Source: Streptomyces puniciscabiei
GTDB lineage: Bacteria > Actinomycetota > Actinomycetes > Streptomycetales > Streptomycetaceae
Length of the DNA stretch: 64,000 bases
Assembly: GCF_006715785.1 (NCBI RefSeq)
Contig: NZ_VFNX01000001.1
Location: 6,366,001 to 6,430,000, forward strand
Direction of reading: 5' to 3'
The number at the start of each line of letters is the position of its first letter. Position 1 is the first letter of the stretch. Shown here one piece after another: positions 19,128 through 27,080 of the stretch. The notes beneath the pieces were generated by a model. The model saw nothing but the letters and a program-made list of their open reading frames with translations, made no database searches and was not told where the DNA came from. A program made the translations under genes and the position numbers.

Positions 19128-19595
19128 GTGATTAGAATTGCATCGATCGCATTTATTGGAGTCCTCGCAGTCGCATTCGGATCCTTCGGGGCGACCGTAT
19201 CTCCCTGGTGGTGGCCAGCCGCCGTGCTGTGCGCGGCGTTGGCGGGCGTGGGTACCTACGATCTCCTCCAAAAGCGCCACTCGGTGCTGCGCAACTACCC
19301 TGTGCTGGGACATGTGCGCTTCATGCTGGAGTCGATCCGGCCGGAGTTGCAGCAGTATTTCATTGAGCGCAATTACGACGGCCGTCCCTACGACCGTGAT
19401 GTGCGCAGTCTCGTCTATCAGCGGGCCAAGGGCTTGGAAGCGGAGCAACCGTTCGGGACCGAACGGAACGTCTATGCCGAAGGCTATGAGTACTTCGAGT
19501 CGTCGATGAGGCCACGCCCGGTGCCGGCGGAGCAGCCGAGGGTCCGCATCGGTGGTCCGGACTGCACCAAGCCCTACGACATGGCCCTGTTCAAT
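19128..19595 (+). pseudogene. FMN-binding glutamate synthase-like gene, 5' part, split by an IS
   Basis: First 156 codons of a glutamate synthase large-subunit-like protein. It has two N-terminal hydrophobic segments, then LGHVRFMLESIRPELQQYF, the RNYDGRPYDRD region and RIGGPDCTKPYDM. The gene is cut after the codon for Asn by the IS at 19596-20470. Dropping the element and one AAT copy rejoins [13 protein letters not shown] in frame. Start GTG 19128, with AGGAG about 13 bases upstream. Confidence 0.88.
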
Positions 19596-20470
19596 GAGCC
19601 TTTTCAGCGTGGCCACCGATCGGGTGATGACCTTGGTGCCCGCAACGGACAGGGCTCCCGTGCCGTTGGGTGAGGTGTTCGAAGTCTCAACCTGCCGGTC
19701 CAGGAGCCCTGTTGGTTCCCTATCCTGCCGCACTCGACCTGCCTCATGCGCTGGTCGAGTGGGTCACGATGCTTATCGTCACCCGCGAGGGTGACCGCCG
19801 CTGCAAGCTCCCGCCGCACCAGCGCGCCCTCGTCGCTCTCGCCTACCTGCGCAAGCACGAGACTCTCGCGCAGATCGCCGCCGGGTTCGGCATATCCGTC
19901 GGCACCGCCCACGCCTACACCACCGCCGTCGTGCGGCTCCTCGCCGACCGGGCGCCGGGCCTGCTCAAGACCCTGCGCGAGCACGACCCGGACTACGTAC
20001 TCCTGGACGGCACCCTCAGCGAGTGCGACCGCCTGGGCGACGGACGCGCCGATTACTCCCACAAGCACCGGCGCCACGGCGTGAACGTGCAGGTCGTCAC
20101 CGATCCCGTAGGCCAGCTTCTGTGGATCTCGCCGGCCTTGCCGGGCCGTGCTCACGATCTGACCGCCGCACGCACCCACCGCATCATCCGAATCTGCGAA
20201 CGCCAGGGCGTCCCGATCGTCGCCGACCGCGCCTACATCGGCGCCGGCTCCTGGGCCACCACCGCCATCCGCCGCCCGCCCAACGGCGGAACTGTCACCG
20301 ACCGAGCGGACGCTGAACCGGGCACTCGCCCAGGCCCGCGCTCCCGTCGAACGAGGTGTCGCCCGCCTGAAGTCCTGGCGGATCTTCCGCCGCAGCCGCT
20401 GCAGCCCGAACCGCATGACGGACATCGCCGCCGCAGTCCTCACCCTGGAGAGGCAACGTTGAAAAGGCTC
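19596..20470 (+). mobile_element. IS5-family element (ISL2-type), 875 bp
   Basis: The element is bounded by 19-bp terminal inverted repeats: left GAGCCTTTTCAGCGTGGCC, right complement GAGCCTTTTCAACGTTGCC (17 of 19 identical). It is flanked by a 3-bp direct repeat AAT (19593-19595 and 20471-20473), as expected for the ISL2 group, which duplicates ANT. One transposase frame lies inside. The target gene is otherwise undamaged, so the insertion is recent. Confidence 0.9.
19712..20462 (+). pseudogene. IS5-family transposase, frameshifted
   Basis: DDE transposase of about 250 residues with an N-terminal HTH ([18 protein letters not shown]), first Asp in [13 protein letters not shown], second Asp in [12 protein letters not shown] and Glu in [16 protein letters not shown]. 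The frame breaks near 20280-20300; the C-terminal part lies in another frame that ends at TGA 20460-20462 inside the right inverted repeat. TTG 19712 after AGGAG is a likely start. The shift probably disables the enzyme unless it is a programmed slip. Confidence 0.78.
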
Positions 20471-21589
20471 AATGTCTCGGCGATGAGTTTCGGCTCGCTG
20501 TCCGCCAACGCCATCCTCGCCCTGAACCAGGGCGCCGCCCTCGGGGGTTTCGCACACGACACGGGTGAGGGCGGCCTGTCGGAATACCATCTGCGGCACG
20601 GTGGCGACCTGGTGTGGGAGATCGGTACCGGATACTTCGGCTGCCGCACCGAGGACGGCCGTTTCGACCGGGCGCGGTTCGCGGAAAAGGCTGCTCACGA
20701 CAGCGTGAAGTGTGTGTCGCTGAAGCTGTCCCAGGGAGCCAAACCCGGCATCGGAGGAGTGCTGCCCGGGGAGAAGGTCACCGCCGAGATAGCCCGGGTA
20801 CGCGAAGTCCCCGAGGGGCGGACCGTCATCTCGCCCCCGTACCACGAGGTTTTCAGTACCCCACGGGAACTGATCCGATTCATCGCCGAGATGCGCGAGC
20901 TGTCCGGGGGCAAGCCGGTCGGCTTCAAGCTCTGTGTGGGCTCCCGGCGTGAGTTCCTGGCGGTGTGCAAGGCCATGATCGAGGAGGGCACCGCGCCCGA
21001 TTTCATCATCGTCGACGGAGCGGAGGGCGGTACCGGAGCCGCCCCGCTGGAGTTCGCAGACCATCTGGGCAGCCCCCTCACCGAGGGCCTCATCACGGTC
21101 CACAACGCTCTGGTCGGCGCCGGCCTGCGGGACCGGATCAGGATCGGCGCCAGCGGCAAGGTGGCCACCGGAGCCGACATCGTCAAGCGCATGGTGCAGG
21201 GCGCCGACTTCACCAATGCGGCTCGCGCCATGATGTTCGCGATCGGCTGCATCCAGGCGCAGAGCTGCCACACCAACACCTGCCCCGCCGGAGTCGCCAC
21301 ACAAGACCCGCGCCGCGCCCGCGCGTTGCACGTCGACGACAAGTCGGTCCGGGTCCAGCGCTTCCAGTCCGCCACGGTGAACAGCTCCCTGAAGATCATC
21401 GCCTCACTGGGCGTGAACGGACCGGCCGAGCTGCGCCCGCACATGCTGCGCCGGCGCGTGGATCCGGTCACGGTCCGCTCCTACGCGGAGCTCTATGAAT
21501 GGCTGGACCCGGGGCAGCTGCTGATCGAGCCGCCGGAGTCCTGGGCGGTGGACTGGAAGGCCGCCGATCCTGATCGTTTCGCCGCTTGA
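20471..21589 (+). pseudogene. FMN-binding glutamate synthase-like gene, 3' part
   Basis: Remaining 372 codons (counted after one AAT copy) of the split gene: the FMN-binding barrel with [27 protein letters not shown], the QGAKPGIGG segment, [21 protein letters not shown] and the cysteine cluster [17 protein letters not shown], which is the 3Fe-4S ligand region of glutamate synthases. Rejoined, the protein would be 527 aa, normal for this family. No stop or shift is seen other than the insertion. Confidence 0.88.
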
Positions 21590-21592
21590 CTG

Positions 21593-22187
21593 GTCCCGCC
21601 GCGGTGAGCGGGCGGGGTGCGCCATCGACGCCGGCGCCCCGCCGCTCTTCGCCGTGCCCAAGTCGCGGCCCGTGCACGGCCCGCGCATCGATCACGTCCT
21701 CGCCCAGGCCCCGCCCGAGGCATGGCAGCATCTGTCGGCGGGTGCGGGAGCCAAGGGAGAACGGTCCTACGACTGGGCAGCCGCCGGCTTGCCCGCAGTG
21801 TGGGGGTTCGACGGCGACGAGCCGACCCGGCAGCGGCGGATGCTGGGCCGCCGCAGCATGAGCAGGCCCGACGAAATCGCGTACTACCTCGCCTGCGCCC
21901 CGCCGGCGGCCACTGTCGGAGAAGTACGAGGTCCGCCGCTACATGGGATGGTGCCGGCACATCACGCTCACCATGCTCGCCCACGCGTTCCTCACGGTGA
22001 GGGCCGTCCAGAAGTGAGAAAATGGGGTGACCCGGCCGACGCACCCGGCCTCGTGGACCTCACACCAGCTGAAATCCGTCGTCTGCCGGCAGCTGAGGCC
22101 CGCCACCCTCCTGCATGCCGCGACCACGCGGTGAACTGGTCCGGATGGCGGCGTCGCCACCAAGGACGCGCCCGCCGCTGTCACTAG
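21593..22187 (+). pseudogene. IS701-type transposase remnant
   Basis: The C-terminal half of an IS701-family transposase can be followed through several frames: [55 protein letters not shown], then in a second frame [20 protein letters not shown], and finally NWSGWRRRHQGRARRCH. The block usually reading VRVAGMRWAIEE is missing near 21915-21930, so this copy has an internal deletion plus frameshifts. Confidence 0.72.
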
Positions 22188-22337
22188 ATGCGGCGCGGCC
22201 ACACGTGGGTGGGACAGCCCGTCCAAGACCGTCCCACCCATGCCAGCCCCTCGCTACGCTCCCCGGCTCTGACTGACTCACCGCTACTACACCATCCCCG
22301 GTTTGGTGCTTCCATGCTGGGCCGTGGCGGACGACGT

Positions 22338-22637
22338 TCAGCGGGAATCCTCCGCGAGCTCAAATTTCCATCTGCCGAGGGAGTCACAGTGCAGGCACCG
22401 TATTTCGGTCCAAGCCTGGTCAAGAATGAGGTGCTTGCGTCGTCCACGTTCGGCGGGTGTCTCTGCCCGTTCGGCGGCGATCCGCCGAGCCTCTTGCTGG
22501 TCCCTGGCGTTGTCGACCAGGTAGAAGCACCGAATTATGCGATCGGGGGCAACGTGGTAGCGGAATCCGATCAACCAGATGACCGTGTCAATCATTGTCG
22601 GCTCATCAGCTTCAACGAGGGGATGGGTGAATGGCAT
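22338..22637 (-). CDS. Hypothetical protein, 99 aa
   Basis: The frame begins MPFTHPLVEADEPTMIDTVI and ends LGRWKFELAEDSR, with acidic and aromatic composition unlike the antisense frame. It contains a single HCDSLG near the C-terminus. No recognisable domain and no close ribosome site (an AGGAG lies about 14 bases before ATG 22637; an internal ATG at 22595 is possible). It sits in a region scarred by insertions and may be a fragment. Confidence 0.4.
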   Translation of the reverse strand: MPFTHPLVEADEPTMIDTVIWLIGFRYHVAPDRIIRCFYLVDNARDQQEARRIAAERAETPAERGRRKHLILDQAWTEIRCLHCDSLGRWKFELAEDSR

Positions 22638-23268
22638 TTTATGTCAGTGATTCTCCTGGCCGACTGCCAGCCACGCTGAAAGCCAGGGCTCCAGTCCGTC
22701 TGTGAATGTTTGGCCTGGCTCATACTTCGGAGAGTCGAGATCGGTGGTGGCGCACTCCGGGGTGCACGTGTGACAAGACGAGTAAGGCTGGGACTCAGCT
22801 GGCGTAGAGCTCAGGGCACTGTCAATACCGCTCATCGTGCAAAACACCCCCGGCTTCTATCGGGAACTAAATACCAACACCATCAGTTTCGTGAGCTGGG
22901 CTTTTTCCCTGGTGTGCCGCGTCGAGTTCGCGCAGCACGCGGTAGGCGTGGATGAGGAGCTTGCGGCCTCACCGCAAGCTGGTGGCGCTCCTCCAGCCAC
23001 AATGACGGGGACGAGGTTCTGGCCACGATGAGACTCCCTCTCCTCCACATGGGACTGGGCAGTGACCAGGTCTACACGCCGGCGCAGCGTGCGCTGGCAC
23101 CATCAGCGGGGTCACATGCGGCCGGCGAAGCGATGATCTTGCGCCGTGGCGGACTGGAAGCGGTGGACTCGAGCCTGGTTCGTGGACGTTCGATGCGCCG
23201 GCGCGACGCGGGTCCTGGGGGGCGAGGCCGACGGGGCAGGTGTTGGTTCGCGTTGACGGACACCCCGG
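22638..23268. other. Gene-free stretch
   Basis: About 630 bp between the 99-aa hypothetical gene and the second FYPW secreted protein. Short open frames exist on both strands, but none has a ribosome site or protein character that I recognise. Probably degenerate DNA. Confidence 0.5.
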
Positions 23269-23586
23269 TCAGTTGACGTGTCCGAACTCCGTGAGCTGGT
23301 CCCAGACCCAGGGGTAGAAGCGGTCGAAGCGGTCGTAGGCGTAGCGGCCGCAGTGCCCGTCCGAGGACTTCCCGTGGTGGCGGTAGCCATCACTCCTGAC
23401 TCCGCCGTACCCGCCGTGGTTCCAGCCGGTGGCTCCCGTCCCCGCAACCACACCTGATTGGGCGGAGGTGGGCGTGTCCGCCGGGAAAGCGGCCGCACTC
23501 GCCGAACCGCTGGAAGCGAAGAGAGCACCTGCGGCGACTGCAAGAGACGCAGTCGCGATCCCCATGCGATGTGCGAGCTTTTTCAT
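23269..23586 (-). CDS. Small secreted protein with C-terminal FYPW motif, copy 2
   Basis: Protein of 105 aa starting MKKLAHRMGIATASLAVAAG, a clear Sec signal peptide with cleavage near SASAA-AFPAD. The mature part is Gly/His/Tyr-rich (WNHGGYGGVRSDGYRHHG) and ends RFYPWVWDQLTEFGHVN. The end aligns with the paralogue at 17634-17921. ATG 23586 is preceded by AAGGAG at 9 bases, a strong site. Its divergent neighbour is a decayed copy of the hydrolase next to the first paralogue. No known function; secretion and a conserved aromatic tail suggest an extracellular peptide or binding role. Confidence 0.78.
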   Translation of the reverse strand: MKKLAHRMGIATASLAVAAGALFASSGSASAAAFPADTPTSAQSGVVAGTGATGWNHGGYGGVRSDGYRHHGKSSDGHCGRYAYDRFDRFYPWVWDQLTEFGHVN

Positions 23587-23650
23587 GATTATTTCTCCTT
23601 GTTTTATCGATCGCTAACAGGAATCACTATGGATCGGAAAAGGGCGGGGA

Positions 23651-23900
23651 GCATCGCACGATCGAGTGATTGGTCGGCGTATGACCCGCCATCCCCCTTC
23701 GAGGCGTCCCTTTCGGGCTTGACCGCAGAAAGACCGACTCAGGGCGATCCCTGTGGGTGCCGTCGAGTATCTCGTCGCCATCGCACGGTCACCAGTAAGG
23801 AGGAGTTACTCGCGACAGGGGAGGGAACGGACGGACCGATCACCAGATCATGTGATGTGCCTCAGTTCCTTGCCGTGCCATTCTGGCCAGGCAGAAAACC
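23651..23900. repeat. Duplicated promoter region, copy 2
   Basis: Counterpart of 17985-18130. It contains the block GCATCGCACGATC at 23651 and, near 23838, GATCACCAGA followed by CTCAGTTCCT. The spacing between the blocks is larger than in copy 1, so indels have occurred since duplication. Confidence 0.5.
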
Positions 23901-24055
23901 AGTGGCCACGTTCCCCTCGCCCGCGCGGATGTCGGGTGTGTCCGGCAGCTCTTGCGGGCCTGCAGTGCGGGCGACGGCCGGCTCGCTGTCCGGCCCGTCA
24001 AGGACTTCGAGTCGCCGGTAGGAACCGAGCCCTCCGCACGAATGAACGGCCGCAG

Positions 24056-24151
24056 ATGAGCGATCAGACGAAAGTGATGGTCCTGGGAGTGATCGCACTC
24101 GTCCTCGGTGTCAGCCTTGTTCTCGTACTGCAGCAGTCCTTCACGCACTGA
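24056..24151 (+). CDS. Possible 31-aa single-pass membrane peptide
   Basis: The frame encodes MSDQTKVMVLGVIALVLGVS followed by LVLVLQQSFTH: a charged start, one hydrophobic helix of about 18 residues and a polar tail. No clear ribosome site precedes ATG 24056. It lies between the second FYPW gene and the hydrolase remnant. It could be chance, so confidence is low. Confidence 0.3.
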   Translation: MSDQTKVMVLGVIALVLGVSLVLVLQQSFTH

Positions 24152-24417
24152 TGGACAGTGCTCCCGAGGCTCGCCTGGGCCTTCATGGGGGGACGCCTTG
24201 GGCGTACCCGTATTCGCCCCTGCTTTTTACGTGCGGCAGGGACTGGTTGGCGGCTGCTCGGATCCGCCGGGAGCTGGCCGGACACGGAATCGCGGTCCCC
24301 AATGCGAATCTCGCCGGCATCGGGGAGCCCTGGGCGACTTCGCCGGCAGCGGGTTCAGCTCCGACGATCTCGTGCGCGCCGCCGACCACCTGCGTGAGCA
24401 CTTCGCGGCACCGTCGA
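24151..24417 (+). pseudogene. Decayed second copy of the alpha/beta hydrolase
   Basis: Fragment matching the first third of the hydrolase at 18227: TPWAY, FTCGRDWLAAARIRRELAG, HGIAVP and, after frameshifts, the AADHLREHFAAPS region. Nucleotide similarity is high (for example GACTGGTTGGCGGC and CGGGAGCTGGCC shared) until about 24417, where it ends abruptly before the next IS. The nucleophile region is missing, so it is inactive. Confidence 0.75.
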
Positions 24418-24468
24418 TTGTCGTGCGTCCCGCCACCCTGAGGCCGCACCTTCGACCACGCACCGCCT

Positions 24469-25319
24469 TAGAGGTCGTTTCTTTTGGTGTGGTCGCTCGT
24501 TGAACCGTGCATGACGGATCTGGTTGAGCGGTTGGTGCCGGATGAGTTGTGGGTCCTGTTCCGGCGGGTGGTCCCACCGACTGAGGTGAAGCGTCCGCAG
24601 GGCGGGGGTCGACGGCGGGCAGGTGACCGAGAGACTCTGGCGGCGATCATCTTTGTAGCCACCTCGGGCTGCACTTGGCGTCAACTGCCGCCCGTGTTCG
24701 GTCCGGCCTGGCCCACGGTCTACCGGCGCTTCGCCCAGTGGAGCCGGGCCAGGGTGTGGGCTCGTCTCCACCGGGTCGTCCTCGACGAACTCGGCGCCCG
24801 CGGTGAACTGGACTGGTCGCGGTGCGCGATCGACTCTGTCAGTGTCCGGGCGGCAAAAGGGGGCCACTGACCGGACCGAATCCGACCGACCGCGGCAAGA
24901 GCGGATCGAAAATCCACCTGATCACCGACCGGAACGGTCTGCCCCTGTCACTGGGCATCTCCGGCGCCAACATGCACGACAGCCTCGGCCTGGAACCGCT
25001 CGTGCGTGGGATACCGCCCATCCGCTCCCGGCGCGGCCCGCGCCGCCGGCGACCGGCCAAGCTCCATGGCGACAAGGGATACGACTACGACCACCTGCGC
25101 CGATGGCTCCGCAAGCGAGGCATCCGTCACCGCATCGCGCGCAAGGGCATCGAGTCCTCCACACGGCTGGGCCGCCACCGCTGGGTGGTCGAGAGGACGG
25201 TTTCCTGGCTGGCCGGATGCCGCCGCCTGCACCGCCGCTACGAACGCAAGGCCGAGCACTTCCTCGCCTTCGTCGGCATAGCCGCAGCCCTCATCTGCCA
25301 ACGCCGTCTGGACAGATGA
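24469..25319 (+). mobile_element. IS5-family (IS427-type) element
   Basis: Transposase in two overlapping frames. orfA starts at ATG 24511 and ends at 24870 (LVPDELWVLFRRVVPP, GCTWRQLPPVFGPAWPTVYR). orfB continues to 25319 in the -1 frame (GKSGSKIHLITDRNGLPLSL, LHGDKGYDYDHLR, RWVVERTVSWLAGCRRLHRR), giving DDE residues in AIDSVSV, GDKGYD and ERT. The overlap contains the run CAAAAGGGGG near 24852-24862, a plausible site for programmed frameshifting known in this IS group. The left end is probably GAGGTCGTTTCTTTTGG at about 24471. I cannot find the matching right inverted repeat, so the right end may be lost. Confidence 0.78.
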
Positions 25320-25345
25320 TCCGAGCAGACAGGCTGGGAGCCGCG

Positions 25346-25861
25346 TCAGACCAGCATGAGGACTACGCCATCGCCTGCGGTGGCGGCAGCGGACAAGAAC
25401 CGGGTCAGCTCCTCGTAGCGGTGCTGCAGGGTGTCCAGGTCCGAGGGGACCTCGGTTTCGGATTCCGGCAGGGGGTAGATCTCGGCGCTGCGCATGGCCG
25501 CCAAGTCGTAGTGTCGGGCCAACTCGTCAAACGGTGTGGTGGCGAGGCAGCCGCTGGCCCGGGCGACGTCCTCGGGGCTCAAATACCTGGCGGGGCCGAA
25601 GTCCATGTCGTCCTCCAACGGAAGCTCAGCCCCTCCGTGGATGACATCGACCGGCATGCCACCGTGGGCGGCAATGAGGTAGTGCAGCTTGTGCCACGAC
25701 TTCTCGATGCTGAAGTAGGGCGCCTTCTCGGGTGGAAGCGGGTCCTCTTCGGCCCAGGCATCACCCAGCTCGTCGATGTGTTCCTGCGCCCAGGACGGAT
25801 CGCTCAACGACCGCTGCAGCTCAGCAGGGGAGAGACGGACGTACTCGCAGTGGATGCCCAT
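25346..25861 (-). CDS. DUF1877 (YfbM-like) family protein
   Basis: Protein of 171 aa starting MGIHCEYVRLSPAELQRSL, with SIEKSWHKLHYLI, a GGAELPLEDDMDFGPARYLS stretch, and the end VLMLV. This is the DUF1877/YfbM pattern. Function is unknown. It follows the IS427-type element, and the stop is only about 25 bp from the transposase stop. Confidence 0.85.
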   Translation of the reverse strand: MGIHCEYVRLSPAELQRSLSDPSWAQEHIDELGDAWAEEDPLPPEKAPYFSIEKSWHKLHYLIAAHGGMPVDVIHGGAELPLEDDMDFGPARYLSPEDVARASGCLATTPFDELARHYDLAAMRSAEIYPLPESETEVPSDLDTLQHRYEELTRFLSAAATAGDGVVLMLV

Positions 25862-25944
25862 GGACGCGAACCCTAACCGCAGACTCTGACATCGCTCCGG
25901 TCACATCCGCCTACTGCCTGCCGATAGCCATAAGAAACGACGTC

Positions 25945-26856
25945 TTAGCTTCGCTTCCGCCTCAGCCCAGCGGTACCCCGGGCGGTGTTCGGCGCGGGCC
26001 ACCAGGCTGCGTTCGAGATCGGGGTCGCCGGTGAGCCGGTGAGTCGAGGAACCACGTCGGTGACCACGGAAACCTCGCCCCTCTCGATCGCCTGATACCA
26101 CGAGATCCAGGTCTCGATCTGTTCCCCGCTCATGCCCAGTCGCCAACGCCGTGCGAAGGCTTCCTCGAGGGTCTCGGGTTCGTAGCGGTAGGGCTGACCG
26201 GTGGCCGCGGCGATCCGGGTGACAGCTTCGTCGAGAGTCAGGGCCTCGGGCCCGGTGATCTCCAGGGTCGCGCCGTCGTGCTCGGAGCGGGGACCGTCCT
26301 CGATGGCGACGGCCGTGATCACGTCGGCGATGTCCTCGTGGGTGACGAAGGCGGCCCGGCCTGTCGGCGCGGGGCCGCTTACGACAAGTTCCTCGTTGGC
26401 GAGGGCGGCAGGCGTCGCCGCGTAGAAGCCCGCCCGGAGCACTGTGTGGCGGATCCCGGTCCCTGCCAGGAACTGTTCGGTCAGCCACTGGTCACGGGCG
26501 TTGAGGTAGGTGGCGGTGGGCGCCGCGCTGACGAGGGACACATACAGGACCCGGCCCACGCCGACCGCGATCGCGGCCTCGACCGCGGTGGCGTGTTCTT
26601 CCAGCCGGCGACCCGTACGGTGTCCGGAGACCAGGATGAGGGTCGACGCGCCCTCGAGCGCCCTGCGCATGTCTGCCGCGTCGGCGTAGGCGGCCGGACC
26701 GCGTCGCTGGGCGCCTGGCAGTTCGGGCATGCGGTCGGGACTACGTCCGACGAGGAGTTGCGGGACGCCGTGGTCGGCGAGTCGGGCCGCGATCCGGCTG
26801 CCGAGCGCACCGGTCACCCCGGTGACCGCCACCGTGGCGTGATTCTTGTCAGACAT
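25945..26856 (-). CDS. NmrA-like NAD(P)-binding protein
   Basis: Protein of 303 aa with an N-terminal Rossmann motif (VAVTGVTGALGSRIAARL), then YVSLVSAAPTATYLNARDQ, GIRHTVLRAGFY and the C-terminal EAVTRIAAATGQPYRYE region typical of NmrA/HSCARG-like redox sensors or atypical SDRs. Start ATG 26856 has GGAGG 7 bases upstream. The last 30 residues (after RLTG) do not look family-like and a more plausible protein continues in another frame, so a small indel near 26030 may have replaced the C-terminus. Confidence 0.8.
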   Translation of the reverse strand: MSDKNHATVAVTGVTGALGSRIAARLADHGVPQLLVGRSPDRMPELPGAQRRGPAAYADAADMRRALEGASTLILVSGHRTGRRLEEHATAVEAAIAVGVGRVLYVSLVSAAPTATYLNARDQWLTEQFLAGTGIRHTVLRAGFYAATPAALANEELVVSGPAPTGRAAFVTHEDIADVITAVAIEDGPRSEHDGATLEITGPEALTLDEAVTRIAAATGQPYRYEPETLEEAFARRWRLGMSGEQIETWISWYQAIERGEVSVVTDVVPRLTGSPATPISNAAWWPAPNTARGTAGLRRKRS

Positions 26857-27080
26857 GCGTTTCCCTCCAGCCCGGGCCGTTGCCGATCCCGGCGTTCTTG
26901 TCTTCCGCTTACGTCCAGCAAAGAGAGCGATGGTTTCGGCCGCATCCTCCAGCCGTGCGATGGCGCCGGGGGCCACCGCCACGCGGCACGGCGGCTTCCC
27001 GGGAAACCAAGATCGTCGCGGTGTGCATCGAGCAGGGCGCATCGACCTCGTCGGCCCCGGCTGGGGCCATCCGTGTGGTC

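Noticed and set aside
19670..21589. A 639-codon open frame taken as one gene
   Set aside because: It is an IS transposase frame fused by a frameshift to the 3' part of an interrupted glutamate-synthase-like gene; treated as two broken genes and an IS, with the fusion reported only as a finding.
22188..22679. 163-aa plus-strand gene
   Set aside because: Composition poor and antisense to a better-looking 99-aa frame; no family recognised.
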